The translations under genes were made by a program, and so were the position numbers. 64,000 nucleotides of DNA, taken from the NCBI GenBank assembly GCA_022385755.1, contig MU278370.1:319247-383246 (forward strand). Reading direction: 5' to 3'. Positions 35,722 to 46,895 of the stretch are shown here, one piece after another (position 1 is the first letter of the stretch; each line of letters begins with the position of its first letter). A model generated the notes under the pieces. That model was not told where the DNA came from. It worked only from the letters and a program-made list of their open reading frames with translations, and did not search any database. This stretch comes from Trametopsis cervina. Taxonomy: Eukaryota; Basidiomycota; Agaricomycetes; Polyporales; Irpicaceae.

Positions 35722-37626
35722 ATGGAACTGGATCTGCCCTTTCTGAACCCGTCGAGCTCTTCGTCGAGCACGAGCGTCGCGTGCGTCGCCACCGACGAGC
35801 CGTCCAGCGCGACGTCGGCGTCCGCAGACTCCTCCACCACGTTAGCCTCGACATCCGTGTGCAGCGTTTCGTACACGTCGAGCAGCAGCGTCTCGTCTTC
35901 AATACCACCTCAAACTCAGAGTCAAACAACTACGGACTCGTCTGCCTTGTCATCAAGTACCACGCTCTCTGCATCATCACTCTCCTTTTCCAATTCGGCT
36001 TCCTCCAGCGCGTCAGTGGTTTCCGCCACAAGTGATAGCCAATCAACTTCGTCAAGTCTTGCTTCAAGCATAACATCCTCGTTTGTGTCCTCCCCAACTG
36101 GTGTCTCCTCAAATGCGGTCCCGCCGATAGTCCCAAGCAACGCGTCGTCAACAACTTCGTCGCCCTCCTCGGTATTTAGTGCCGCGAATGCACTTCCACC
36201 GCCTGACGCGTCATCGAGCTCGCGAAACGCAACTCGCACAGCCATCGAAGCTGGAGGAGTATTCGTCGTCGGCTCACACACTGGTACAAGCAACGCTCAG
36301 CCTACATCCAACGGAAATGATCAAGAGCTCTCTCAAAATGACCTGGGCTCTTTAGACTCTCAAGACCATTCGGATGTGAACGACGGTGGCGAGTCTCCCG
36401 GGCCAGAGCAGCCAACTTTCACTGAGATAATATCACAAAGGCAAGTTCTCATTGCTCTATCACGAAGTGCTCAAGGAGGCTGACCGGTTGTTTGTGCTCG
36501 CTAAAGTGCTCCTGCAATGGCAGCAGCTCCCGCGCCGGCTGGAACCTCTGCGCCGCCAGTACCATTTGCGACGAGCACATGGGACGTAACACTCACCTCT
36601 GCGAGCGGGACACTGACGGCGGGGCAGGTCGTGCAGATGACCGGAGCATCGACGGCGGATGGAAGTGCGACTGCATCACCGAGTGCAGGTAGCCTCGCAA
36701 CTTCAGGGACCTCCAACCACGCGTACGTATCCTCTCCACCCACCTCTTCGCACCCTCTACTAACCAGACACCCACACAGCATAGTCGCAGCGATCGTCGT
36801 CCCCATCCTCATCTTCTTCTTCTTCATCCTCCCCTGCATAGGCCTCTTCATCCGTCTGCGCCGCCGCAAAGCCGTGCGCTTCATGGAGACATTCGAAGAT
36901 ATGGCCCAACGCTCGCCCGCAGCGTACCACCACTACACACACCAACCGTTCGCGGACACCCTCAGCACGATCCACGAGTTCGACGTGTCCTCCATTCCGA
37001 GTGCGCGCGGCGTGCACGCTGACATGCTCCTCCCCGCTCCGTCCCGTGCGAATGCGAACATGAACCCGTTCGCGGACCCTGCGTCGGAGGACGACGCGCA
37101 CGCACCGCTGTTCGCGCATGGTGCGCAGCACCGGACGTATGGGCACAGAACGCGTCGCGGGACGGGCACGACGAGTCCTGCAAGCGAGAGCTCCGCAAGT
37201 GTGCGCTGGGGCGCACTGAGCCCCTCGTCCGTGTCCGTCTCCTCCCGTTCCACCTCACGCCTCGGCGCCCTCAGCCCTTCCTCCCCAACAGACCGCGACA
37301 TCTCAGGCTCATCAAGCTCAGGGTCCCGGCTAGCGGGGGGTGGGGGCCCGTCGAGACTCGGGACAGACTCGCCGTCGTCGTTTTCTGACGCGTATTATTC
37401 GAGCTCGGATTGGGAGCGGACGGTCGATGCGGACCCGTTTGCGAATTATGGAGGGAGGGGAGAGGGTGGCAGCGGCGTGCGTCCGCCGGCGGTCGTACCA
37501 CAGCAGACGAGGCGGACACCGGCGCGGGCGAGAGGAGGGGGACAGGGGAGGGTGAAGGATCGGGTGGTGTATTCGTCGTTGTTGCCGCGGGTGGCGCGTC
37601 TTGATTCGGCCAGCGGCGGGCGATGA
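35722..37626 (+). CDS. Ser/Thr-rich single-pass membrane protein (mucin- or sensor-like)
   Basis: Three exons, 35722-36440, 36507-36722 and 36780-37626, give 593 residues in consistent phase. The first 290 residues are almost entirely Ser, Thr, Ala, Val and Pro, suited to dense O-glycosylation outside the cell. A single membrane segment (IVAAIVVPILIFFFFILPC) is followed by a basic stop-transfer stretch (RLRRRKAVRF) and a cytoplasmic tail with Ser-rich patches. The layout matches fungal WSC/Mid2-like sensors and other surface proteins, without a recognisable WSC domain. The first intron begins with GC (AG|GCAAGT), the rare GC-AG class, and is required to keep the frame open. No signal peptide is visible at the chosen start, so a 5' exon may be missing. 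Confidence 0.68.
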
Positions 37627-38413
37627 GGGAGCGTGTACGTGCGTGTTTAATTGCTTTTATCGGATTTTTCTTTCTTCTAGTGGACAGAGGGTTTGATTTC
37701 GTTGTTGTGTGGCAAGGAGGACGGTATTTCCTTTTGTTTTTGGACACCTCTTGATCGGAATTCTGGTATATATCGTACTTACAGAGACATTTCTGTATGA
37801 AGTCAGTAGCTGGTCATCTACTGCCTCACAAGATACTTTTATTGCGTCACATCGGCCGACAGGATGGGCGATGAGCCCAGGAACATCTCTAGTCTCCGTA
37901 TTCGCTGCCATCCGACTCTGCAAACGGGTAGGAATGCGCGTCCTGCATATCCTTCCCACTCGAACGCTAGGAAACCGCGCGCGTTCCGTAGGTTTGTTCG
38001 ATTTGTCTTCAGGGCGCAGGAGGGCGTCCGTCAGTCCGAGTTGTGTACGAGGGATCGTCGTGATCTGCAGAGCGATGTCAACACACCGGTCGAGTCACCG
38101 CTTATTTATAGCCTCCCTCTCTCGCGGGCGTGAGCGATTCCGCAGCAGCATCCCCTCTCTCTTGCTTTCGTTACAGTACCTCTCGAGTTATGACACGCAT
38201 AGACGAACACGCCTTCGCTTTTTGCTTTCAATACGAGCATTCCAAGAAGAAAAACAAGGTGAGAGGAAAGACAGAAAATTACATTAATGTGTACACCCGT
38301 GTCGTTCGTTCGTAAGTAGCCACTCCGATTAACCACGCCATCCACACATCGCCCTACACATCGCTCGCCCATCGTATCGCTCGCACACCGCTCGTACCTC
38401 GCTCGCTCGCCGC
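37627..38413. other. Convergent intergenic region
   Basis: The Ser-rich protein gene and the peptide transporter gene both end here. The stretch contains A/T-rich parts and a run of CGCTCG-like units at 38360-38415. No supportable gene. Confidence 0.4.
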
Positions 38414-40463
38414 TCACGAGTGCTTCTCCTCATACTGGCCCGGCCCAATCGCATTAAGCTCGTCCTCCTCCTCATCCAGATGCTTAAACTGGAACCAAAA
38501 TATAATCCCCGACACGAACGCCAGCACGCCCATCGCGCCATAATTCCACACCAACAGCGGGTCCGCCGAGAGCGACACGAACGCCTCGCCGAGCGCGCTC
38601 GAGATCGCGCTCGCGAACAGATACACACCCATCACCAACGACCGCATGTTCTTCGGCGCCTTCGTGAATGCGTATTCGAGCCCCGTGATACTGGCGAGGA
38701 TCTCGGAGAAGGCGATGAGGACGTACGACCCGGTTTGGATCCACACGTTTAGGGGGGAGACACCGTCGCAGGTGCTCGCTTGGTACCCGCACGGGTTCGT
38801 CTTGTAGATATAGTGCTGCAGCACCGCGCTCCATACCATAGCTGCTGCGCCCGTGAAGAACCCGAGCGTGATCTTCTTGATGGGCGTGAAGCGGATCCCC
38901 ATGCGGCGGAGACCCGGGTAGATGAAGCGGTCGCAGATGGGGATGAAGATGATGAGCGCGAACGGGTCGAGGTTGGAGAGCACGTCGTTCGGGACGCCGT
39001 GCGTCGACATCGTCGCGGCTTGTGAGGTCAGGTTGTTGTTAAGTTGGTTGTACGAGAGCCAGTAGATCGGGTACCAGCAGAAGACGGCGCACGCCTTGAA
39101 TCCTCTGCGGACCTCGTCCACCCACTGATCGTCGAACGTCACCCAGCGAGGACGCTCGGCGCCCGCTGCGATGAAGCGCGAGGGCTTGGCAGAGTCCCAG
39201 AAGTCGGGCGCGGTCATGTTGCGCACGAGTGCTGCGGGGTTCCAGGTCCACCGGCCTGACATCGCTTGGCGCCAGATACGCATGGATTGGGCGAGGACGG
39301 ACCCGGTGGGCGGGGAACGGATGTATTTGTTGCGCCCCCAGTAGAGGACGATGGGCGTCGTGGCGAACATGATCGTCGGGAGCGTGTAGGCCAGCCAGAA
39401 GCCGACGTATTTTTCGGCGTACGTCATTCCGATTTGGCCGGCGAGCGCGCCGACGTTGATGAACAGGTAGAAGTACTACAGAGCGAACGAAAATGTTAGT
39501 GGATGGAAGAGAAAGAGGGAAGGAGGGAGAGGGAGCGTACCATGTAGATGCGCGAGGCGGTGAGCGTGGGGTCGACGACGACGCGCTCGCCGCTCTTCTC
39601 GGTACGCACGAACAGTTTCGTGATGCGGTACTGCTCAGCGACGAGCGGCGAGATGTTAGACTTGAAACCACCGGTGCCGACGCCCATGACGAGGATGGCG
39701 ATGATGAAGCACGCGAGCGAGTTGTTCGGCTTCTCGATGACACCGGGGACGGCGGAGATGACGAGCAGGATGTGGCCGAAGAGGGCGACGACGACGGAGA
39801 CGCAGACGGTCTTGAACCGGCCCCAGCGCGTGTCGGCGATGTATGCGCCGAACAGCGGGATCACGTATACCCTGGAATGCGCATCGCGGTCAGCGTCAGC
39901 GACGGGATGAAAGAGGACGGTTTGTGCGAGGAGGAGCTCACCAGAATGTGTTGAAGGTGGTGAGACCGGTCGAGGCGCGCTGGCCGAGGCCGAGCGCACC
40001 AGACTGGCCGTTCTTGCCTCCGGCACCGGTGTGCGAGCCCACGGGGAGCGCCTGCTGGATGAAGTTCGTCTGCGGAGGGAGCGCAAGAGATTAGCCACCA
40101 GTGCGCGAGCGGGTAGATTCATCGCGGGAGGACGCACAAAGACGACGGTGGAGCCGTAGTACGAGAAGCGCTCGCACAACTCGACGAACGCGATCACTGG
40201 GCGCGGGAAAGGAAGTCAGCGGCGGTAAGTGGGCGTAATGCGCAATAAGGGAGTGAGAATGACTGACTGTATGCGTTCCAGGGGATGTGGTCCGAGACAC
40301 GACGGAGCGTGAGTCTCTCCTCGTCCGTGGGGAACTCGAAGCCGTCGTGGATGCCATCGAGCTGATTCGTCTCAGTGGAGGAGACGACATCGTCGTCGTG
40401 GTGGAGCTTCTTCTCAGCGAGGGCGGAGTTGTAGTCGACGTCGTCGTGCTGGATGCCTGCCAT
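38414..40463 (-). CDS. ptr2: PTR2-type proton-coupled oligopeptide transporter
   Basis: Plasma-membrane symporter of the POT family that imports di- and tripeptides with protons. Five exons, 40463-40268, 40196-40138, 40069-39942, 39871-39541 and 39475-38414, give 591 residues, the usual fungal length. Signature motifs are intact: ELCERFSYYGSTVVF (the ExxER motif of helix 1), VYVIPLFGAYIADTRWGRF, GTGGFKSNISPLVAEQY and YFYLFINVGALAGQI (the FYxxIN motif). Later helices include CWYPIYWLSYNQLNNN, and the C-terminus is acidic (HLDEEEDELNAIGPGQYEEK). The hydrophilic N-terminal 60 residues are typical. Introns are about 52-71 bases with regular borders. No defect was seen; peptide specificity cannot be inferred. 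Confidence 0.96.
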
Positions 40464-41240
40464 CTTGCAATGCTTGTGCTGCTGGGCTGGGGGAAGGGAA
40501 GAAGAGGCTTCGAAGGGCGCGGAGGGGGGCCGGGCGGGTCTTTATAGGCGGGTGGGCTGCATTGAATGGGAGTGATGGGGCCCACATGCTGCTGTCGAGT
40601 TCCTGGGCCGTTATCCTGCGCCGATGCTCTGGGTGGCTAAAGGGAACACGCTAGTTGTGCGCTCACTCTCCTCCCATCTGACGCAGCCCACATGTGCACC
40701 ACTCCAGCTTTTTTCCTCCCTCTCTTTTTCTCCGCTTGGCGAGATGATAACAGCACCGCCGCCGCCTGTGATTGATTCACCCATGAGCTAATCACAGGCC
40801 ACAGTGGCGTATCCCATTCATTACTATCACTGTTACAACTATCATTACAAGCATTACTGACTGTTGTTACTCGTAGTACACTCGCAGTTGTTATTCGCAA
40901 CACTCGCTAGTGCCATTACCGCGCCCGCTTTGTGGCGCTCCGCACCCGCGACGCTGCCTCCCGATCACGATCGCCCGGACCAACAGAGCCCGAGCACCTG
41001 GCCCAGCACCCGCCCGCCGCACACACACATCCCGCCCATCGCATCTCCAACCGTCGTATCCGCACCGCACATCGTCCTCCCTGCGCGGCCCATCCTCGCA
41101 GCGTACCTCACCGCCTACTGCACTGTGCACGGTACGCACGCCCCCCGATCCCCGCGCATCCGCGCATCGATCGCGCCCGCCCGGAGTCTGCGCACACGAT
41201 CACATTTTCCGGCCGCTGAAGTTTTTATGCGGGGCCTGTC
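40464..41240. promoter_or_regulatory. Upstream region of the peptide transporter
   Basis: This must include the transporter promoter. A pyrimidine-rich tract on the transporter strand lies just upstream of its start. Further right (40900-41200) the sequence is C-rich with CACACACA-type runs and has frames in several phases but no coherent protein. Confidence 0.4.
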
Positions 41241-42475
41241 ATGATCACCTGTGTCTTGCGTGCGCCGTGCGCCGCGAGTCGTAAGTATTTTATTTATAGA
41301 CCGCCCCTCCCCTCGCCGTACGCGTCAGCATACCGCGTCGGCCCGCCGTGGCTTGTATTTTCTGCACTTCGTTTTATGCAAAAGGAGTGGAAAAAGAAAA
41401 AGAAATGCTTACTGGTGTACTGTATGCGAGGAATGTCAGCGAGTTCGGCAGGCGGATGCAAAAACTGTCTGGATGGTAATCGACGTTAACTCCATTCGAT
41501 GTGCCGCCTCCAGTAGGACGAGGCCGAAACCACCGGGCGAGGGGCGGGGAGTCACTCGCACTGGCAAATATGTTGTGCACTGCGATGCCTCCGACGGACT
41601 CTTCCTCGATTTCCTGAATTTTAATTCGCGCCGAGGGGCGAGGGACAACGATGGTGCGTTCCGCAGCGGCGTACACTTCACCGTTCACAGTCGACGGCGG
41701 GTCCTGATAGAGGGCGGATGCAGACCGATCACTGGCAGCTGCAGGTACACCACCAGAGACCCGAGGCGGTGCTGTCGTCCACCGGACATGCGCATATATG
41801 CGCTCCGGATGTATGCTGCGGCTATGCCAGACGGGGACGTAGCATATATGGAGTGCATCAGTGGTACTGGCAGTGTACGGTCAAAGTGAGTACGGGCGTT
41901 GTCTCTCCGACGCACGACAGCCCACCGAATGAAAATCGAGCGATCCACCCACCTCGATGCTTACATCCCCGATCCGTCGGGACACCGACTCTCCATCGAT
42001 GCCGACACAGCTCAACACCCAACGCTACCCCCATCCAGTAGCACACCTCCAACCCACCCATCCAGCACACGACCCTCCGCTGTTTGCGTAGCCGCCACCG
42101 GCGAGCGAGCCCCAGACCCGGGACGTCGTCCACCCGCATAACGTACAGTGGCACAGCACCCGAAACGCTGTGCAGGCGGGATATGCTAAACAGCGGCACG
42201 GCGTCGGCTTTTAGTCGTCTGGCGTCGTCACAGAAAGTCGTATGCCGGTTTGTACGGACGGTGTTGAACATCGAGTTCTATGTGCATGGCATTGTAGGAC
42301 GTGTGTCGTAAACTGGAGTTGTTGTACGTTGACGTTCGCCGGGCGCGTGCCTGGGATTCTGAAGTCGTTTGCAAGGCAGTCGCTGGTAAAACAATTCGGA
42401 ATTGCGTGCGCACGAGGTCCCACAGCGCACAGATACACTACAGTATATATTCTAAAATACTTAAGCAAGTATATC
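41241..42475. other. Coding-like but unresolved stretch
   Basis: Frames of 80-212 codons occur on both strands. On the minus strand, ARIKIQEIEEESVGGIAVHN near 41620 reads like protein next to a possible intron. On the plus strand, TGKYVVHCDASDGLFLDFL does too. Neither strand gave a complete gene, and no family was recognised. A decayed gene is as likely as a real multi-exon one. Confidence 0.3.
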
Positions 42476-42561
42476 CCCTCGATAGCTCAGTTGGAAGAGC
42501 GCAAGACTGTAATGGAAACAGCTGTATCTTGATGTCGCTGGTTCGATCCCGGCTCGAGGGA
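42476..42561 (+). tRNA. tRNA-Tyr (anticodon GTA) with a 13-base intron
   Basis: A complete cloverleaf is visible. The acceptor stem pairs CCCTCGA (42476-42482) with TCGAGGG (42554-42560), with A as discriminator. The D arm is GCTC/GAGC. The anticodon stem is CAAGA/TCTTG with anticodon GTA at 42509-42511, and the T arm is GCTGG-TTCGATC-CCGGC. Removing 42513-42525, between positions 37 and 38, restores a seven-base anticodon loop, the standard place for introns in eukaryotic tRNA-Tyr. The intron contains CAGCTGT, which can pair with the anticodon region as the splicing endonuclease expects. A T-rich run (CTTTTTC) follows at once and can act as RNA polymerase III terminator. Confidence 0.96.
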
Positions 42562-43626
42562 TACTTTTTCGCATCTCACTCTTCGTTCTTTTTGATGGGA
42601 GGCGCGCGTGCTATCTTATGCGCGCTCGGAGCATGCAAGGTACGCCACTTTGACTTGCTGCTCCCATGGTCGAACTGGGCCCACTGATACTGATAGCTGG
42701 AATGAAAACTCACCGAGCGATAGGGCACTATACACCACACACGACAGTGTCTTGGCATGATACAATAACGCTGAGAAAACTTTCTCCATCTTTCGTTCCC
42801 TCTTCGTTTCCCACATCCATTGCAGTACACCAGTGTAACAGTACATCATCACGCCAAACGAAACGCCAAGCGGGACGCCGTTACACCACTGGCACAGCCC
42901 GATACGAGCCCGCCGAGATGTCGTGCGAAACCCAATGAATAAGTTTCCTTTTAAGGAATTACGTTGCAATTGTTTTATTGTGTAATAACTTACCATATTT
43001 TTCCTGTGTTTAATATTATTACTGCTCGAATTAAATTAACATTTGGGACAGGTGGGAACGACAGCAAAATCAAAAGTTGAAAGACCTTTGAAGCGAGCGA
43101 AAAGTCATCGAAAATCAGCGCAAAACGTCGACCTTTGTGAGACGAGAATACCATGGCATGTATTTCAAATCCCACCATTTCGTGGCCGCCAAAAGATCAA
43201 AAGAACAATGACATTTCCGTGCAGGACAAAAGGGACGGAGTTTGCTCCCTTGCAGGTAATTTCACTGCATGCGAAAGTAATCATTTCTCGCGGATTTCCC
43301 ACGTGCAAAAAGGATACATTCTTGCGTGGTTTTCGTCAGCGACAAATGCGCAATAAATGCAGCTTTATGCACGACTTCTGCATCAGTAGAAATATGCCAC
43401 TTAGTTTAGAGCTGTTGTTTGTTCTCGTACACAGAAATTGCTTCATATTGCATGTGGTAGAATCACCCAATGAATCCCGAGACAAATAAAATTTATGATT
43501 ATTGTCAGCGGAGGAGATTACCTCAGAAGAGGAAACTCATTTTCGCATTTTCCCACGATGTTCAGACGGCGTCATATTGGCCTGCGCCTGTGGTGTTAGA
43601 TCTCTCTGATATTGCGTACTGCACTG
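42562..43626. other. A+T-rich non-coding island
   Basis: From about 42930 to 43500 the sequence is visibly richer in A and T than the rest of the window, with runs such as TTTAATATTATTA. A 148-codon frame (43043-43489) has no family resemblance and a composition that suggests chance. It could be a relic of a mobile element related to the MITE immediately to the right. Confidence 0.45.
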
Positions 43627-43874
43627 TACAGTAACGCCAGAAAGTGATGCACCCCCCCAAATCGGGAACACAGGCCAAAACTGGGCGCTTACACCGACCA
43701 TGCTCACAATGTTTGAGCTCTCGTAGATTAGTGAAAGGCTCTTGTCATGGAGAATCTTCTTGGTTCGACAAGGATACACGTAGACATTATTTTGCGAAAA
43801 AGGATGAGTCGACAAAACAACGTGAGGATGATTTCCCGATTTGGGGGGGTGCATCACTTTCTGGCGTTACTGTA
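43627..43874. mobile_element. MITE of Tc1/mariner type (244 bases, 40-base perfect terminal inverted repeats, TA duplication)
   Basis: Bases 43629-43668 and 43833-43872 are exact reverse complements; both ends begin CAGTAACGCCAGAAAG read inwards and include a run of seven C. The element is flanked by TA on both sides (43627-43628 and 43873-43874), the target duplication of Tc1/mariner elements. The 164 bases between the repeats encode nothing recognisable, so this is a non-autonomous element that would need a transposase from elsewhere. Perfect 40-base ends suggest a recent insertion. Confidence 0.93.
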
Positions 43875-45079
43875 TGCAGTGCAGGTGCGTCCCTGGGCTC
43901 GGTGACGCGCACTGTCAAATGTCAACATCGATTGTCAATGTGTGGTAAGTGAATGGCTGCACCTGGTGGTTGATCCGGCGGTGGGGATGGCTGGAATGTG
44001 GCACTGGTACATTGCTTCATCGGGCCAGGGGTTTGGATGAGGTTTCTTCCTGGGTGAGGAAAAGGGTCCGGTGATACCTGTATCGTCCTTCATCAGCAAT
44101 TTCTGTACTGTACTGTACAAAGAGCTGGAGTTACGCCTCGGGCGACCTGTTACTGACAAACTCGCCGTGGTGCTTGGTGCGTGTGTTCGTGTCGTGTACA
44201 GTCCTATCGGTGTAACTTTCCCATACTTCGTGCAAGAAATATGGGAACATTACACCGATTGGAGGAATGAGGAGCATGGAGCATGGTATCACCGTCCTGA
44301 TAACACTCGCGGACCGCGTGATGGTTTGTTGAGAGGTGAGTGGGTGTGGTCGATACTGTACCGACAACAGATATGTTGATTCATTGTTTGATGATAGGGT
44401 AGAGGGTCAAAACGTGGGGACGTGCTGCGGGCCATTGCAGCAGCCAGAACAAGGCTTGATGAGCAGCTGCGGATGACTGTGCGTTGTGCAACTCCTATAC
44501 AAGGATGTATAAGCTGGTGCAATATCAGGAAACTCGCCACCGCGGCGTATGTGCGTTGCAACAGCTTGGACGTGGCGAACTCTCAGTCCGGAAACACGGT
44601 TTGACAGCATTGGACTGACCGAATGGTACGCTAAATCGCTGCTGATAGGCAAAAACGCGTTGAAAGGTCCAAGCATTGGCTGGCAGCAACAACAGCTAGG
44701 GCATGACGAACACAGTTCGCCGGTGGAAACACCACTGGCCAGCATTAACCGCAGTGAGTGGTCAATGCCCTACCAACAAACCGGCGTGCTGATTCCTTAA
44801 TCACTATTAGTTTAGGGGGCCATAACACGTCAACGCGCTGCCTGTGGAGGTGGCCACCGGCGCTATCTCCATGTAGCCGCCTCTTGCCAAGACGACCAGG
44901 CGGGGAACAACGGTGCTTTGTGCACGTCCCGAGGCGCACAAAGGGCCAGCTTGTCATAAAGGGCGGGATGGCGCTGCGCTGCGCGCTCTCCCACAGGCCA
45001 CTCTCTCGCACGAAGGCTATCTGCCACATACGAAAACCTACACGAAAGGAGAGCAAGTACGAAGCACGTATCCATTATC
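43875..45079. other. Non-coding stretch between MITE and the next gene
   Basis: Only short shadow frames are found. A 60-base imperfect palindrome lies at 44203-44262. The rest shows no gene, repeat copy or signal I could support. Confidence 0.4.
44203..44262. repeat. 60-base imperfect palindrome
   Basis: The left 30 bases match the reverse complement of the right 30 at 25 positions, with no spacer. The outermost bases read CCTATCGGTGTAAC on one side and CCAATCGGTGTAAT on the other. It can fold into a long hairpin and may be a foldback relic or the fused ends of a deleted inverted-repeat element. Confidence 0.8.
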
Positions 45080-45688
45080 ATGCGCACGACACGAAAGTCG
45101 ACGCGCGCAGCGACGGCGCGCTCCAAAGCTCGCGCCACGACCAAGGATGAACCCAACGCTCGCGCCGCGCCCACGCCTTCCCCCGTACCTTCCCCCATCC
45201 CCCTCCCTACTCCCTCCCCGACACCCACCCCACCCCTCACCCCACCTCCCTCTCCTCCCTCAACCCCGCTCATCCTAACCCGCATGGACACAACCCCCCT
45301 CTCCCCTCCCTCCCCCCACCGCCACTACACGATCGGCCACCCCATCTCCGCCCTCCTCCCAGGCGCGCTCTCCAACGCCGCATTGGTCGCGCGCACACAT
45401 GTGCGCGGGAACGCGTTTGCGGCGATGGTGGGGGAGAGAATCGTTAGGGAGGCGGGGGAACGGGAGAGGAGGATGTGGGAGGAACGGAGGAGGGGGGATG
45501 AGGAGATCGTTAGGGTGCAGGTTGGCATTTGGAGGGAGAGGAGGAGGTGGATGGAGGAGGCGTGGAGGAGTGGGGAGGGGAGTGGGAGTGGGAGTGAGGA
45601 TGGGGATGGGGAGGAGGAGGATGAGGCGGATGTGGATATGGAGGGTAAGAATGGCGGACCGAGTCGTCGCAGGGCAGGCAGGTTTTGA
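45080..45688 (+). CDS. Hypothetical protein, Pro-rich then charged, 202 residues
   Basis: Single open frame from MRTTRKSTRAATARSKAR to a stop at 45688. The N-terminus is basic, followed by about 40 residues that are mostly Pro, Ser and Thr (TPSPTPTPPLTPPPSPPS). A middle segment of ordinary composition (HYTIGHPISALLPGALSNAA) leads to an Arg/Glu helix-like stretch (RERRMWEERRRGDEEIVR) and an acidic Asp/Glu/Gly tail. The central part reads like a short conserved domain, but the family is not recognised. Skewed composition makes a chance frame possible. It sits just left of the shorter copy of the dispersed repeat. Confidence 0.5.
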   Translation: MRTTRKSTRAATARSKARATTKDEPNARAAPTPSPVPSPIPLPTPSPTPTPPLTPPPSPPSTPLILTRMDTTPLSPPSPHRHYTIGHPISALLPGALSNAALVARTHVRGNAFAAMVGERIVREAGERERRMWEERRRGDEEIVRVQVGIWRERRRWMEEAWRSGEGSGSGSEDGDGEEEDEADVDMEGKNGGPSRRRAGRF

Positions 45689-45769
45689 GTCAGAGTATAA
45701 GATTTTCATTCGCGTCCTTGATAAAGAGCTCAATAAAACACAAATAGACTTGATATCACAGAACACAGA

Positions 45770-46895
45770 ACCCGGATTCCAGATTTCGTAGCTAGGACTC
45801 GAAACAGCAAGTACACAAAGTAAGACAGATACAGACCGAAGGGCATCGTAGGCTCGAGCAACGCAGAGTCCACTGCATCCACCCAAATCACTCTCAACAT
45901 CCGCAGGTTCGCCTATAGGCCATCCCTCATCCCAGCCGCAGCCATCCTCCTCCCCAAGTCAAGTAGAAGAAAACACTCCCCACCAGCGAGCCTAAACACC
46001 ATCGCCGAACGCTCTCGAGTACCACGCATTAACCGTGCACACGAACCCCCGAGAGTCCCTGCCATTGTTTGGTGCCCTAGCTGCCATACCAGTTCACGTA
46101 TCCTCCCCTCTCTTCTCCCTCTGGCTTGTTGTTACGTGAGGCCGCGAATGCACCACATATTGATCTTCTTTCTTCAAGCCGGCGTCCTTTCTCCGATGTG
46201 ATTGCGTGAGTGTCGTGAACCGGGCGAGTCGACTTCAGTATCTGGATTAGTAGCCGTGCAGAGTGTCAGAGTGAGAAATATAGGAGCGAGGTATGAGAAT
46301 GATGACGAGTGTGGTCGTTGTACCCGTAAGAGTGAGATGGGCGGTGGATGTCAGTCGCATGACAGTGATCTTGTTGGTAACCCATATGAGACGTGAGATC
46401 ACCTGACAGTGGCGAAGCGTACGAGTGAGATGCCGAGAGCGGTGGCGCATATGATTGAGGTAAGGATGCTCGGTGCGGTAGTTAAGAGGGCATGAGTGAC
46501 GGGCTGCAGTGTTGGTGAACAAGGCTGTCTGACCATAATAAAACATGGGTTTGGTATTGACCGCGTCGACGAGTTCGAGAAGAACAGATAAATAGGCGAC
46601 ATAGCGAAATACTAGGTGACATCGGCGACGGGGGTCGGCGGGAGTTCCAGCGAGAAGGATGCAAAGACGGGCAACTGTCATCGATGTTGGTGGTGAGAGG
46701 AGAAGAAGCGACCTATAGATGAAAAACGGGTCAACTATGCATTTATGCAAAACACGCACCTTGGTGACTTGCAAGACGCGAACTTCAGTGGCTAGTAACG
46801 AGCATTGATTGCGTCAGCCTCACACCAACTCACACATAATTGAACACTGGTCCCAAGTTGCGCTGACCACCTGCATTGGAATCGTGGTCAAAGCC
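45770..46895 (-). repeat. Dispersed repeat, shorter copy (inverted, internally deleted)
   Basis: Read on the minus strand, this 1.1 kb matches 33230-35165 in order and nearly end to end, with one gap of about 600 bases and many substitutions. Matching blocks, read on the minus strand, include CATAGTTGACCCGTTTTTC near 46740, GGTCGCTTCTTCTCCTCTC near 46710, ACTCGTACGCTTCGCCACTG near 46420, CTCGGGGGTTCGTGTG near 46050 and GACTCTGCGTTGCTCGAG near 45870. No protein frame is shared intact with the other copy. The relative orientation makes the pair an inverted repeat 10.6 kb apart. Confidence 0.8.

Noticed and set aside
38780..39954. Several charged plus-strand frames across the peptide transporter
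   Set aside because: They are antisense shadows of high-GC coding exons of the PTR2 gene, which explains the region fully.
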